Assembly: GCF_001042485.2 (NCBI RefSeq)
Contig: NZ_LBMN02000012.1
Span: 62,001-126,000 of the forward strand
DNA length: 64,000 nt
From: Bacillus paralicheniformis
GTDB taxonomy: Bacteria; Bacillota; Bacilli; Bacillales; Bacillaceae
Reading direction: 5' to 3'
Position 1 is the stretch's first letter. Each line of letters begins with the position of its first letter. The translations under genes and the position numbers were made by a program. This document shows, piece after piece, positions 17,164 to 26,054 of this stretch. A model generated the notes under the pieces. It did no database searches. It worked only from the letters and a program-made list of their open reading frames with translations, and was not told the DNA's origin.

Positions 17164-18051
17164 TTGGTTATGAACATGAACAGCCTTCACATCTTTGTGA
17201 AAGTCGCGGAGACACTAAATATGACAGAAGCCGCCAACGAGCTGTATATTTCACAGCCGGCCGTGAGCAAAGCCATAAAAACCATGGAAACGTCGCTCGG
17301 GGTCAAATTGTTGATTCGGGATAAACAGAACAAGTTAAAGCTTACTGACGCGGGAAAGGAAATCGCCGTACTGGCCAGACAGATGATTGTGATTGAAAAC
17401 AAAATATACCAAGTGGCCGATCAAGAAAATCATCTGCTCAGGGGGAAAGTCAAAGTTGGCTCGTTCCCCGCCGTCTCAACGAATATTTTGCCGCAGGCTA
17501 TCGCCTCCTTCAAGTCAAAGTATCCGCTCGTACAAATCGAGCTGGTCGAAGGAACCTCCGACCAAATCAAGCAATGGGTCGAAACACGCCTGGTTGATTT
17601 AGGCATCGTCGCCTCTCCCTTTGACGGTTTCGAAAGTCAAGTATTGTTTCAAGACCGGATGGCGGCCGTCATCCCTGAGCAATATCATCACTTAAAAGAC
17701 GCACCTTTCATTGATCTGAAAAAACATCAAAATGAATTGATCTTTTGCAAGGGCGGGCACGAAGTCGCGGTATCTCAAATCTTTCAAAAACACCGCCTCG
17801 AATTAAAAGAAAATCTGACTGTGCAAAACGCGGAAACATTGGTCAATATGGTCAATAACAACTTGGGGATCGGCTTGATTTCTAACTTTTCGCTTTCCTC
17901 CGTATCCCATCGGTTGATCAAAAAAGACATCTCTCCTCAAATTATCCGCGAGGTCGGCATGATTACACCCTCATTTGAAGAAGCAACACCGGCGGCTGCC
18001 GAGTTTATGAAAATGATCATCGAGTCGGAAACGGTTCGATCATTTTCGTAA
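17164..18051 (+). CDS. yoaU: YoaU-like LysR-family regulator
   Basis: 295 residues. The start is taken as TTG at 17164, nine bases after GGAGG; ATG codons at 17170 and 17176 are too far from it. The LysR helix-turn-helix is evident (LNMTEAANELYISQPAVSKA, then IKTMETSLGVKLLIRDK), followed by the periplasmic-binding-like effector domain (KVKVGSFPAVSTNILPQAIA onward). It is divergent from yoaV. The gap contains a perfect AGCATATGCT palindrome at 17105-17114, a possible binding site. Confidence 0.78.
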   Translation: MVMNMNSLHIFVKVAETLNMTEAANELYISQPAVSKAIKTMETSLGVKLLIRDKQNKLKLTDAGKEIAVLARQMIVIENKIYQVADQENHLLRGKVKVGSFPAVSTNILPQAIASFKSKYPLVQIELVEGTSDQIKQWVETRLVDLGIVASPFDGFESQVLFQDRMAAVIPEQYHHLKDAPFIDLKKHQNELIFCKGGHEVAVSQIFQKHRLELKENLTVQNAETLVNMVNNNLGIGLISNFSLSSVSHRLIKKDISPQIIREVGMITPSFEEATPAAAEFMKMIIESETVRSFS

Positions 18052-18057
18052 ACAGAA

Positions 18058-18096
18058 AACGCCTCAGCACCGATCAAAGGGCTGAGGCGTTTTTTA
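18058..18096. terminator. bidirectional terminator yoaU / cysI
   Basis: AACGCCTCAGC pairs with GCTGAGGCGTT, followed by a T-run; it serves both convergent genes. Confidence 0.85.
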
Positions 18097-18107
18097 AAAA
18101 ATGCTCA

Positions 18108-19826
18108 TCAATCATGGAAATTCGTTCCGTCCGTCGTTTCTTTAACAATTCCGGCGCGGATGACGAAATCTCCGAAATGTTCTCCTTCATTGCGTTCTTT
18201 CGCATAGCGCGGAAGAATGTCGCGAAGTTCTTTTAAAATTTCTTCTTCACCGATGTTTTCCCGGTACATTTTACTTAGACGGCTGCCGTCAAAAGCGGCG
18301 CCGAGGTACATGTTGTACTTGCCAGGGGCTTTTCCGATGAAGCCGATTTCGCCGAGCGCATGGCGGGCGCAGCCGTTCGGGCATCCCGTCATGCGGATGG
18401 TAATCTCTTCATTCTTCAAGCCGTTTTCTTCAATGATTTCATCAATTTTGTCAATCAGCTTTGGCAAATATCGTTCCGCTTCGGCCATCGCCAATCCGCA
18501 CGTCGGCAGTGCGACGCATGCGATCGAGCTGCGGCGGAGCGCTGTATAATGCCTGCCGTCAGTCAAACCAAACTGTTCGATCAGTTCGCTGATCTTTTTC
18601 TTCTTTTGGCTTGTGACATTGGCAATGATCAAGTTTTGATTGGCTGTGAGGCGGATATCGCCGGTATGAACTTTGGCGATCTCCCTTAAGCCGGTCATCA
18701 GCTTGTAATCATCATAATCAGTGACGCGGCCGCCCTCAACAAACATTGTAAAGTGCCATCTTCCGTTTACACCCTTTACCCAGCCGTAGCGGTCGCCGTT
18801 ATGCTCGAAATGATACGGCTTTGCTTCAGCGAGGCTCCAGCCGAGGCGGTTTTCCAGCTCGTTTTTGACCGTTTCCAAGCCGAGGCGGTCAATTGTGTAC
18901 TTGAAGCGGGCATTTTTGCGAACCGAGCGGTTTCCGTAGTCCCGCTGAATCGTAATCGTTTTTTCGGCGACATCATATAACTGATCAGGCTTGCAGAAGC
19001 CAATGACTTTGGCAAGCTGCGGATACGTTGCTTTGTCTCCATGGGTCATGCCCATGCCGCCGCCGATCGCGACGTTGAAGCCGATGAGTTTGTCATCCTC
19101 CACAATCGCGATAAACCCAAGATCCTGGGAAAATACGTCGATATCATTTGACGGCGGAACGGCGATGCCGATTTTGAATTTCCGCGGCAGATACAGCGGT
19201 CCGTACATCGGTTCGACTTCTTCCGCATCAGGCGTGCCGGCCACTTTTTCTTCATCAAGCCAGATTTCATGATACGCACGTGTGCGCGGCAGGAGGTCAT
19301 CACTCAGCTTTTTCGACCATTCATACACTTCTCTGTGGATTTCTGATTGATACGGATTGGAAGCGCACATGACGTTCCGGTTAACATCCCCGCATGCTGC
19401 AATCGTATCCAGCATGGCTGAATGGATCGATTGAATCGTTTTTTTCATGTTCCATTTTAAAATGCCGTGCATTTGGAAGGTTTCCCGGGTTGTCAGCTTC
19501 AATGTGCCATTTCCGTATTTCCGGGCAAGCTCATCCATGACAAGCCACTGCTCAGGCGTTGCGACACCGCCCGGCATCCGGACGCGCAGCATGAACTGAT
19601 ACGCCGGCTCAAGCTTTTGCTTTTGACGCTCATTGCGGAGATCGCGGTCATCCTGCAAATAGCTGCCATGATGCTTCATCAGACGGTTGTCGTCATCGGA
19701 AATTCCGGCTGAAAGCGGCTCAAGCATCGATTCCTTCAGGGTGCCGCGCAAATAGTTGCTTTCTTTCTTAATGCGTTCTACATCACTCGGCGGGCCTTCA
19801 GGCGCTTTTAATATTTCGTTCCCCAT
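18108..19826 (-). CDS. cysI: sulfite reductase [NADPH] hemoprotein beta subunit CysI
   Basis: 572 residues. Reduces sulfite to sulfide by six electrons using siroheme and a 4Fe-4S cluster, with electrons from CysJ. The cluster/siroheme Cys motifs are [19 protein letters not shown] (C-x5-C) and [10 protein letters not shown] (C-x3-C). The N-terminal [17 protein letters not shown] and RETFQMHGI segments are typical nitrite/sulfite reductase ferredoxin-like repeats. The ATG at 19826 is ten bases after AAAGGGGA; the longer frame begins inside that site and is rejected. It is 27 bases downstream of cysJ, in one operon. Confidence 0.95.
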   Translation of the reverse strand: MGNEILKAPEGPPSDVERIKKESNYLRGTLKESMLEPLSAGISDDDNRLMKHHGSYLQDDRDLRNERQKQKLEPAYQFMLRVRMPGGVATPEQWLVMDELARKYGNGTLKLTTRETFQMHGILKWNMKKTIQSIHSAMLDTIAACGDVNRNVMCASNPYQSEIHREVYEWSKKLSDDLLPRTRAYHEIWLDEEKVAGTPDAEEVEPMYGPLYLPRKFKIGIAVPPSNDIDVFSQDLGFIAIVEDDKLIGFNVAIGGGMGMTHGDKATYPQLAKVIGFCKPDQLYDVAEKTITIQRDYGNRSVRKNARFKYTIDRLGLETVKNELENRLGWSLAEAKPYHFEHNGDRYGWVKGVNGRWHFTMFVEGGRVTDYDDYKLMTGLREIAKVHTGDIRLTANQNLIIANVTSQKKKKISELIEQFGLTDGRHYTALRRSSIACVALPTCGLAMAEAERYLPKLIDKIDEIIEENGLKNEEITIRMTGCPNGCARHALGEIGFIGKAPGKYNMYLGAAFDGSRLSKMYRENIGEEEILKELRDILPRYAKERNEGEHFGDFVIRAGIVKETTDGTNFHD

Positions 19827-19853
19827 GTTGAAAAAGTCCCCTTTCAATCAAAA

Positions 19854-21683
19854 TCAGTATACATCGCGCTGATAACGTTTTTGCTTTTTCATTTCTGCCA
19901 GATAGGCTTCAGCTTCCTCGCGGCTTTTGCCGCCTTCTTTTTCGATAATTTCAAGCAATGCGTTCTGAACATCTTTGGCCATGTTGTTCTTGTCGCCGCA
20001 AACGTAGAAAGTCGCTCCTTCTTCAAGCCACTCAAACAGTTCTTTGCTGTGCTCAAGCATGCGGTGCTGTACATATACTTTTTCTTCCGTATCCCGCGAG
20101 AACGCGACATCCATTTTTGTCAGCACGCCGTCACTCAGCCACTTTTGCCATTCTGTCTGATATAAGAAATCGGTGACGAAGTGCTGGTCGCCGAAGAACA
20201 TCCACGATTTCCCCGGTGCTCCGGTTTCTTCGCGCTCCTGCATAAATGACCTAAACGGCGCAACACCTGTGCCCGGACCGACCATGATAATCGGAGCCTC
20301 CGGATTTTCCGGCAGCTTAAAGTTTTTATTCGGCTGAATAAAAACAGGCAGCGTGTCGCCAGGCTGAAGGCGTTCAGCACATAAAACCGAGCAGACCCCT
20401 TTTCGGTCTCTGCCGTGCGTATTGTAGCGGACAGCGCCGATCGTCAAATGCACCTCATCCGGATTTGCAGCGAAGCTTGATGCGATCGAATAAAGACGCG
20501 GCGGAATTTTTCGAAGAATCGAAACAAAATCCTGCGGAGCTACTGCGATCGGACCGAAATCCTGAACGAAATCAATCAGGTCGCGGCCTGCGATATATGC
20601 TTTTAATTGATCCGCGTTTTCCTGAGCGACAAGCTCGCGCAGCTTTTCATTTGCAATGAGTTCTGCCGCCTGCTGAATAAATTTTTTTGTCAGCACCGTA
20701 ATTTCATAGTAAGAAGTCAACGCTTCTTTCAGGGAAAGGTTTTCCCCTTGATCAACCGTGACGGTAGCATTCGGATCCCATTTCAGCTCGGCCAGCAGCA
20801 TGTTCACGAGTTCCGGGTCATTTTCCGGAAAAATGCCGAGCGCATCGCCAGGTTCATAAGTCAGGCCTGAGCCTTCGAGCGATAATTCAAGGTGGCGCGT
20901 TTCTTTATTTGATCCGCGGCCGTTTAAATTCAAATTTTCCAGCACTTCCGCTCTGAACGGATTTTTTCTCGAATATACCGTTTCTCCTCCTGCTGCTTGC
21001 GGTGCTGCCGTTTGAGCAGGTGCTGAGCTTGCGCCCTGTTCCTGTCCTTCGTTTAAGCTTGAGATGACACCCTCAAGCCATGCTGCAGCCGGTTCATCAT
21101 AATCGAGATCGCAATCGACGCGCGGATGGAGCCTTGTGCCCCCCAGCTCACCAAGCCGCTGATCAAACTCTTTTCCGGTCTGGCAGAAAAATTCATACGA
21201 CGTGTCGCCAAGAGCCAGCACAGAATAACGGAAATCATCGAGCTTCGGAGCCCGTCTGCCATGGAGAAATTCATGGAATGACAGCGCGTTGTCCGGCGGA
21301 TCCCCTTCTCCGTGCGTGCTGACGACGATGAGAAGGTTTTTTAATTTTTTCAATTGGTTCGGCTTAAAATCGCTCATTGCAGAGACGGTAACTTGAAAGC
21401 CCCGTTCTGTAAGCGTCTTAGCCGCGTTTTCAGCAAGTCCCTGTGCATTTCCTGTCTGCGACCCGAATAAAATGGTCACTTCTTTGGAAACAGGCTGGGC
21501 CGGACTTGCAGCCGGAGCTTCCGCCGGCAATGTTTCAAGCGCCGCCGCGGCATCGGCGGTTTGCACAGCCGCCAGATAACCGCTCAGCCAGGCTTTTTGT
21601 GATGCCGTCAAAGTTGGCAGAAGGCGGTTGAGGAGCTCTGCCTGCTCCTGGTTAAAAGGACTGTTCATTACCTGAAGTTGCAA
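19854..21683 (-). CDS. cysJ: sulfite reductase [NADPH] flavoprotein alpha subunit CysJ
   Basis: 609 residues. Domains in order: flavodoxin-like FMN domain (about 70-210, VTILFGSQTGNAQGLAENAA and STHGEGDPPDN), a connecting FAD-binding domain with RLYSIASSFAANPDEVHLT, and an NADP-binding ferredoxin reductase domain (GPGTGVAPFRSFMQEREETG) ending KKQKRYQRDVY. It passes electrons from NADPH through FAD and FMN to CysI. The start is taken as TTG at 21683 because a GAGGTGG ribosome binding site overlaps the upstream in-frame ATG. It is likely activated by the divergent cysL product. Confidence 0.94.
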   Translation of the reverse strand: MQLQVMNSPFNQEQAELLNRLLPTLTASQKAWLSGYLAAVQTADAAAALETLPAEAPAASPAQPVSKEVTILFGSQTGNAQGLAENAAKTLTERGFQVTVSAMSDFKPNQLKKLKNLLIVVSTHGEGDPPDNALSFHEFLHGRRAPKLDDFRYSVLALGDTSYEFFCQTGKEFDQRLGELGGTRLHPRVDCDLDYDEPAAAWLEGVISSLNEGQEQGASSAPAQTAAPQAAGGETVYSRKNPFRAEVLENLNLNGRGSNKETRHLELSLEGSGLTYEPGDALGIFPENDPELVNMLLAELKWDPNATVTVDQGENLSLKEALTSYYEITVLTKKFIQQAAELIANEKLRELVAQENADQLKAYIAGRDLIDFVQDFGPIAVAPQDFVSILRKIPPRLYSIASSFAANPDEVHLTIGAVRYNTHGRDRKGVCSVLCAERLQPGDTLPVFIQPNKNFKLPENPEAPIIMVGPGTGVAPFRSFMQEREETGAPGKSWMFFGDQHFVTDFLYQTEWQKWLSDGVLTKMDVAFSRDTEEKVYVQHRMLEHSKELFEWLEEGATFYVCGDKNNMAKDVQNALLEIIEKEGGKSREEAEAYLAEMKKQKRYQRDVY

Positions 21684-22000
21684 CGATATCCACCTCACTA
21701 AGGAATAAAAAAATTATGACTTGTTTGAAACGGAAAAGGATTACATTCATCATATATCCACTATTCCTATAAATCAAATCGGTTTTATTGACGCAAAACA
21801 TCTGTCGATCACGGCTTTGCTGCAAAGAAATATTGTAAGCGCTCACTCACCACGTCCCCTTTACCGCTCGGCGTCAGCCTGCTTCAAACCAAACATTCCT
21901 AAAAAAGATTCTAATTTAAAGTTTACTGGAATACTCAACATTAGTAAAATATATATTAATTATCACAGCTATTAAAATTTTTAATAAAGGAGAGATTCGT
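21684..22000. other. divergent cysJ / cysL control region
   Basis: 317 bases between the divergent start codons. It is AT-rich near cysL (AGTAAAATATATATTAATTA around 21944-21963), suiting promoter -10 regions, and should contain CysL binding sites. I could not define a specific LysR box. No gene was seen. Confidence 0.5.
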
Positions 22001-22891
22001 GTGCATTATGATGCGCTGAAGACATTCGTTACCCTTGCAGAAGTCAAAAATTTCACAAAAACGGCCGAGCTTCTTCTCATGTCACAGCCGAGCGTGAGCA
22101 TGCACATTAAAAATCTTGAAAAAGAGTTCCAGACGAAATTATTTGAACGCTCTCCGAAATATTTGAAAATCACGCCGACCGGTGAAATTTTATACGACCG
22201 CGCCAAACAAATGATCACCATATATGAACAAACGCGGCAGGACATTCTCGATCACCACAACTCGATCAAAGGCGAGCTGAAAATCGGTGCAAGCTTCACA
22301 ATCGGCGAATACATTTTGCCATCGCTCTTGTTCGACCTTCAAAAAGAATATCCTGAGCTCGAACTCAAGGCGGTCATTGGAAACACGGAAGAAATCGTGC
22401 AGTCCGTCCGCCTGTACAAAGTGGACATCGGCTTGATCGAAGGCCAGACAAATGAAAAAGAGCTTTCTGTCCACGCCTTTATGCAGGACGAATTGTTTAT
22501 CACCGCTTCAAGTAATCACCCGCTTGCCGCCAAACAGGACGTGACAATGGCCGATCTGCAAAATCAAACATGGGTAACACGCGAAGTCGGCTCAGGTACA
22601 CGCGAATACTTAAACCATGTCATCCGTTCAAACGGTTTGAAAGTCAAGTCGTTTCTGACGATCAGCAGCAACCAGGGGATCAAAGAAACGCTCATGACAG
22701 GCATCGGCCTGTCACTCCTGTCTGAAAGCGTCATTGAAAGAGACGTGCAGCATGGAAACCTTTCCGTGATCCGGCTGAAAAATCAAACCTTTACCAGGAC
22801 GCTTTCATATATATATTCACCCGTCATGCAAGACAAAAAAAATGTAAAAACCTTTATTAACGCTTTGAACCAAAGAACAGCTTCGGAATGA
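22001..22891 (+). CDS. cysL: CysL, LysR-family activator of cysJI
   Basis: 296 residues from a GTG start behind AAAGGAGAG. The N-terminal LysR helix-turn-helix reads FTKTAELLLMSQPSVSMHIK followed by NLEKEFQTKLFERSPKYLKI. The effector domain carries KIGASFTIGEYILPSLLFDL and REVGSGTREYLNHVIRSNGL, which fit CysL (YwfK). CysL activates sulfite reductase genes in B. subtilis, where it is encoded elsewhere; here it is divergent from cysJI, which supports both assignments. Confidence 0.88.
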   Translation: MHYDALKTFVTLAEVKNFTKTAELLLMSQPSVSMHIKNLEKEFQTKLFERSPKYLKITPTGEILYDRAKQMITIYEQTRQDILDHHNSIKGELKIGASFTIGEYILPSLLFDLQKEYPELELKAVIGNTEEIVQSVRLYKVDIGLIEGQTNEKELSVHAFMQDELFITASSNHPLAAKQDVTMADLQNQTWVTREVGSGTREYLNHVIRSNGLKVKSFLTISSNQGIKETLMTGIGLSLLSESVIERDVQHGNLSVIRLKNQTFTRTLSYIYSPVMQDKKNVKTFINALNQRTASE

Positions 22892-23018
22892 TGATCCGTT
22901 CTTCCTGCCCGCTTCACGAAATGTTTGTTTTCGTTTGTCCAATGTGTGAATCATCACTGGAAACGATTGACTGCCGGCTGGAGATTCCATATCCTGGAAC
23001 TATCACATAGGAAAAGAG

Positions 23019-23387
23019 ATGATGGTTATGAAGTGGTTAAGTAAAAGTTTAGTTGCTTCATCATTACTGGCAGGTATGCTTGCTGTTTCGGGAAGTCCCA
23101 TGCATGTACAAGCCCAGGAACTCTCTAAAACTGAAAGTCTCTCTTCTCACGCATCTGCACAAGGAATCTTCGCCCCTCAGGCGATCGTCATCAACAGGCC
23201 GATGAAAGTCGGACAGGAAGATCAATACGTCGGCATTTCAAACGTGTCCTACAGCGGCAGCGCCATTACCGTCAGCGTCACCTCGGACCGCGTGTACGTA
23301 AAAGCCGTCAGCCCAGGCAAAGCGACATTTTCGTATCTCAATTCATTGGGACAGCTGGTCATCAACAATATTACGGTCACCCGATAA
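23019..23387 (+). CDS. small secreted protein with Ig/cadherin-like C-terminus
   Basis: 122 residues. The signal peptide (KWLSKSLVASSLLAGMLAVS) is probably cleaved near VQA-QE at about 35. The C-terminal 60 residues are beta-rich and repeat-like (SNVSYSGSAITVSVTSDRVY, VKAVSPGKATFSYLNS), resembling a single Ig-like/BIG-type domain. Three in-frame starts exist (23019, 23022, 23028); AGGAAAAGAG lies just upstream of the first. It is monocistronic, with a hairpin downstream. It is not a family I can name; it probably acts at the cell surface. Confidence 0.6.
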   Translation: MMVMKWLSKSLVASSLLAGMLAVSGSPMHVQAQELSKTESLSSHASAQGIFAPQAIVINRPMKVGQEDQYVGISNVSYSGSAITVSVTSDRVYVKAVSPGKATFSYLNSLGQLVINNITVTR

Positions 23388-23394
23388 CACTTAA

Positions 23395-23428
23395 ATCCGC
23401 GGGAGAAATCTCCTTCCCGCGGATGTTT
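23395..23428 (+). terminator. terminator-like hairpin after the secreted protein gene
   Basis: A perfect ATCCGCGGGA/TCCCGCGGAT stem with a 10-base loop. The T-run is short (GTTTG), so termination may be incomplete. Confidence 0.6.
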
Positions 23429-23458
23429 GATCAACTCCAACATTCACCGCGTCTATAT

Positions 23459-23490
23459 AAAAACACCAATCACATAGAATTGGTGTTTTT
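23459..23490. terminator. bidirectional terminator overlapping the 3' end of maa
   Basis: AAACACCAAT/ATTGGTGTTT stem with T-rich flanks in both directions; it overlaps the maa stop codon. Confidence 0.85.
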
Positions 23491-24048
23491 GCCGTCAACG
23501 TATTTAATTATTTTCGCCGGATTGCCGCCGACGATGGCATTGTCCGGGACATCTTTTGTCACGACGGCTCCGGAAGCTATCACTGCATTGTCGCCGACCT
23601 TGACGCCGGGATTGATGACCGCTCTGCCGCCAATCCAGACGTTCCGTCCGATGATGACAGGTATCCCGTACTCCGCACCGCTTATCCTTTCGGACGGATC
23701 GAGCGGATGGGTCGCCGTATAAATATGAACGCCCGGTCCGAGCATACAATGATCACCTATCCGGATTTCGCATACATCGAGGAAAACACAGTCAAAATTG
23801 GCGAAGAAATTTTCCCCGACATGTATATTAAAGCCGTAATCACAGCGAAACACCGGTTCGATGTGGAGCGTTTCCCCTGTTGAACCAAACAGCTCTTTGA
23901 TCAGCTTGGTCCTTTTATTGTCGTCGATTTCGTTCGAATGGTTGAATTCATTCATAATGTTGCGCGCCTTGAGTCTGTCATGGCACAGCACCGGATCAGA
24001 AGCAAGATAAAGCTCTCCGTCCAGCATTTTTTGCTTTTCTGTTTTCAT
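23470..24048 (-). CDS. maa: maltose/galactoside O-acetyltransferase family protein (Maa)
   Basis: 192 residues. An N-terminal helical region typical of maltose acetyltransferases ([20 protein letters not shown]) is followed by left-handed beta-helix hexapeptide repeats ([60 protein letters not shown]). The His in YTATHPLD is the catalytic residue of this family. It transfers acetyl from acetyl-CoA to sugars such as maltose or glucose in the cytoplasm. The start follows AAGGAGACT. A small membrane gene lies upstream on the same strand. Confidence 0.85.
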   Translation of the reverse strand: MKTEKQKMLDGELYLASDPVLCHDRLKARNIMNEFNHSNEIDDNKRTKLIKELFGSTGETLHIEPVFRCDYGFNIHVGENFFANFDCVFLDVCEIRIGDHCMLGPGVHIYTATHPLDPSERISGAEYGIPVIIGRNVWIGGRAVINPGVKVGDNAVIASGAVVTKDVPDNAIVGGNPAKIIKYVDGKNTNSM

Positions 24049-24085
24049 TGGTTTTTTAGTCTCCTTAACTGCATTTTGATATTGG

Positions 24086-24265
24086 CTACATCAATTGCAA
24101 CACGAGATTGAACACTTTTACAATAAAATAGACATTGATGAGCAGCAAAAGCAAGATAACAGCCTTCCGCTTCTCATGTTTAATTTCATAAACGAATTTC
24201 CACATAAAAAAGATTGCTAAAAATACGATTAAAATACTATCAACACTTTTAAGTATCAGATCCAT
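24086..24265 (-). CDS. 59-residue membrane protein
   Basis: A short gene 37 bases upstream of maa on the same strand. The protein starts [20 protein letters not shown] and has a second hydrophobic stretch ([18 protein letters not shown]) after a charged turn (EIKHEKRK), so it probably crosses the membrane twice. GGGAGCAGG precedes the ATG with about nine bases of spacing. Function and family are unknown. Start signal and hydrophobic pattern support it, but conservation has not been checked. Confidence 0.5.
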   Translation of the reverse strand: MDLILKSVDSILIVFLAIFFMWKFVYEIKHEKRKAVILLLLLINVYFIVKVFNLVLQLM

Positions 24266-24369
24266 CCAATTCCTGCTCCCTTTTGACTTCTATATAAGAC
24301 AATATTTTCATAACGCGCGGCGTACTGCAAGACTCTTTCCCAGTTCTTTAAAAAAAAATCGAAAAACTG

Positions 24370-24398
24370 TTGACGAACCCATCTAATCTGCATATAAT
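24370..24398 (+). promoter_or_regulatory. SigA promoter of tRNA-Val
   Basis: TTGACG (24370-24375) and a perfect TATAAT (24393-24398) with a 17-bp spacer, 41 bases upstream of the tRNA. Confidence 0.85.
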
Positions 24399-24439
24399 AG
24401 AACTTGTCAGCAAAACAAATACCCAGTGTTACATATCAT

Positions 24440-24512
24440 GATTCCGTAGCTCAGCTGGGAGAGCGCTACCTTGACAGGGTAGAGGTCGCTGGTTCGAGCC
24501 CAGTCGGAATCA
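24440..24512 (+). tRNA. tRNA-Val (anticodon GAC)
   Basis: A complete cloverleaf can be drawn: acceptor stem GATTCCG/CGGAATC, D-arm with GCTC/GAGC, anticodon stem CTACC/GGTAG with loop TTGACAG (anticodon GAC), and T-arm containing GGTTCGAGCCC. CCA is not encoded directly after the discriminator A. Its 3' part is the left att site of the downstream element: 43 bp from 24474 are repeated exactly at 30591. Confidence 0.95.
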
Positions 24513-24516
24513 TACC
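24474..24516 (+). repeat. attL: 43-bp direct repeat in the tRNA-Val 3' end
   Basis: Begins ACAGGGTAGAGG and ends GGAATCATACC; identical to 30591-30633. With one mismatch (24473 against 30590) the repeat extends eight more bases to the left (CTACCTT). Confidence 0.93.
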
Positions 24517-24550
24517 AACAAACCCTTGTATATCAAGGGTTTGTTTTTTT
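24517..24550 (+). terminator. terminator after tRNA-Val (element-derived)
   Basis: AACAAACCCTTG/CAAGGGTTTGTT stem followed by seven T, starting directly after the att core and so brought in by the element. Confidence 0.9.
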
Positions 24551-24581
24551 ATGCATTACTTTAAATACGCCCTGATGAATT

Positions 24582-24603
24582 GAATTGTTGGCGAATTGTT
24601 GGC
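24582..24603. repeat. tandem 11-bp repeat next to attL
   Basis: GAATTGTTGGC occurs twice in perfect tandem (24582-24592, 24593-24603), 66 bases inside attL. Such repeats near att cores can be integrase arm-binding sites; this is inferred. Confidence 0.5.
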
Positions 24604-24621
24604 AAAAAACTTCTTTAATCA

Positions 24622-24889
24622 ATGACATTGATGCTGCTGGAGCATGTCAGTTTGCATCGAGAATTAGAAACTTACCACAATAGAGTGAAAAAAGCCGGTT
24701 CTTGATATGGCCCAAATAAAAGACACGGAACGTGTTATATGCGAGGCGATGGAATTCAACTCGGTTCTGATCATTAGTGTATACAGAGACGGTTTTATTG
24801 AAGAAGTAACAGGACATGTTAATTATATAGATGAAGTAAAACAGAGGCTGCTGCATGTGAAGTATTTAAAAGGGATACAAATTTTATGA
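24622..24889 (+). pseudogene. frameshifted YolD-like protein
   Basis: Two overlapping frames together encode a YolD-family protein. The first (24622-24705) gives MTLMLLEHVSLHRELETYHN then RVKKAGS-stop; the second continues as KKPVLDMAQIKDTERVICEA, then VYRDGFIEEVTGHVNYIDEV. Removing one A from the six-A run before GCCGG joins them into one protein of about 88 residues that reads like the family (LMLPEHV-type N-terminus, YKDGFI-type core). YolD proteins usually accompany a Y-family DNA polymerase, which is absent here. The ORF also lacks the usual extreme N-terminus. Confidence 0.65.
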
Positions 24890-24997
24890 ATCTGTTTAAT
24901 GTGATTTACGCAAAGTTTAAAATAAGACCAAGTAAATTTCTCCCCGAAAATTTGTCCAAATAATGTTATAATGAAGAAAAAGAAGGGTATGCAAACT

Positions 24998-25813
24998 ATG
25001 GGAGATATTGTTTCAGCTTTTTTGGACAAGAGTCCACCTTGGTTTTTTATCATTTCTAGTATTATTCTAATTGTTATACTCATAATTATCGGTGTTTTTG
25101 TATATATTGCTGTAAAACGATTTGCTGATAATGCAAATAAAGAAAATAAGGTTATCAAGCTTTTAGAAGAAAGAGAAACACTTAAAAATGAAAATCTGCA
25201 CAATAAGCTACTTACAGAACAACTAACTGTCGCTATCTCCAATGCTAAAACCTTTGTCGATTTGTTAGTGTTAATACAAAAAAACCGATCAGGTTCGACT
25301 GGCGATGATGTACTACATGCCATCAATAAAATTTTGGAGGGACTTACCGCTGTCATTAAAACTGACATTGGCGAAATGCACAGATGCGGGTTTTGGATAA
25401 ATGATGACACAGGTCTTAGGTTACTTTGTGGAAGTTCGGGCTTTCCTCTTGATTATCCGGGTAATAGAGTTTTAGATATAAATCACTCTATAGCTGGACG
25501 ATGTTTTAGAAAATCAGAATCAATAAATATTGTTGATGTGACCAAAGATGCTGACTGGAAAAAATCAGATTCTTCTAATACATATAGCTCACTGATATGT
25601 ATTCCAATAAGTGAATGGGGAGTTGTTACCATTGACGCAAAAAGAGAAATGAGTGATAATACGTTACAAATAGGACAACTTTATTGCTCTATTATAAGTG
25701 GCATTTTAGGTGAATATTACGAACTTGTACAAGATGAAGATATTGGTGACCAAAACCTTGACAGAGATTTCGATGATTTTGTTGATGAAGTTGCTGCTAA
25801 TGTTGAATCTTAA
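24998..25813 (+). CDS. membrane-anchored GAF-domain protein, function unknown
   Basis: About 271 residues. An N-terminal membrane helix (WFFIISSIILIVILIIIGVF) is followed by a charged coiled coil (KVIKLLEERETLKNENLHNK) and a GAF-like sensory domain from about residue 80 (DLLVLIQKN, HRCGFWINDDTGLRLLCGSS, SIAGRCFRKSESINIVDVTK, SLICIPISEWGVVTIDAKRE), with an acidic tail. No catalytic output domain is seen. Starts at 24971 and 24989 are also in frame; 24998 has AAGG at about 11 bases. The gene is strongly AT-rich and forms a two-gene unit with the next small gene. A stress- or nucleotide-sensing accessory role is possible but unproven. Confidence 0.6.
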   Translation: MGDIVSAFLDKSPPWFFIISSIILIVILIIIGVFVYIAVKRFADNANKENKVIKLLEERETLKNENLHNKLLTEQLTVAISNAKTFVDLLVLIQKNRSGSTGDDVLHAINKILEGLTAVIKTDIGEMHRCGFWINDDTGLRLLCGSSGFPLDYPGNRVLDINHSIAGRCFRKSESINIVDVTKDADWKKSDSSNTYSSLICIPISEWGVVTIDAKREMSDNTLQIGQLYCSIISGILGEYYELVQDEDIGDQNLDRDFDDFVDEVAANVES

Positions 25814-25831
25814 TCTAAGGAGTTGATTAAA

Positions 25832-26020
25832 TTGAACAGCAAATATACACTCCAAAAAACAGCAATAACCAAGCTTTTTAATGACAATAAAATTTCAAAA
25901 GAAGATTTGGAACTGATGTTAGCAAAACTTGAAAGAGAAGCAGACTTGATAGATCAACAAAAGAACAAACGAAAAGAATTAATTAAAAAAGCTCGATATA
26001 GAATATTCGAACATGTTTAA
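25832..26020 (+). CDS. 62-residue coiled-coil protein paired with the GAF gene
   Basis: Start taken as TTG at 25832, nine bases after AAGGAG; the upstream TTG at 25823 abuts that site and is rejected. The protein (KYTLQKTAITKLFNDNKISK, then LELMLAKLEREADLIDQQKN) is entirely helical and charged, probably a short coiled coil, ending in a basic segment. It follows the GAF gene after about 19 bases and precedes a strong terminator. No family was recognised; it may bind the GAF protein's coiled coil. Confidence 0.6.
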   Translation: MNSKYTLQKTAITKLFNDNKISKEDLELMLAKLEREADLIDQQKNKRKELIKKARYRIFEHV

Positions 26021-26050
26021 AAACCCCTTCCACTTTAGAAGGGGTTTTTT
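26019..26050. terminator. bidirectional terminator
   Basis: AAAACCCCTTC/GAAGGGGTTTT stem with T-runs on both strands, between the coiled-coil gene and the convergent amidase gene. Confidence 0.9.
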
Positions 26051-26054
26051 ATTT

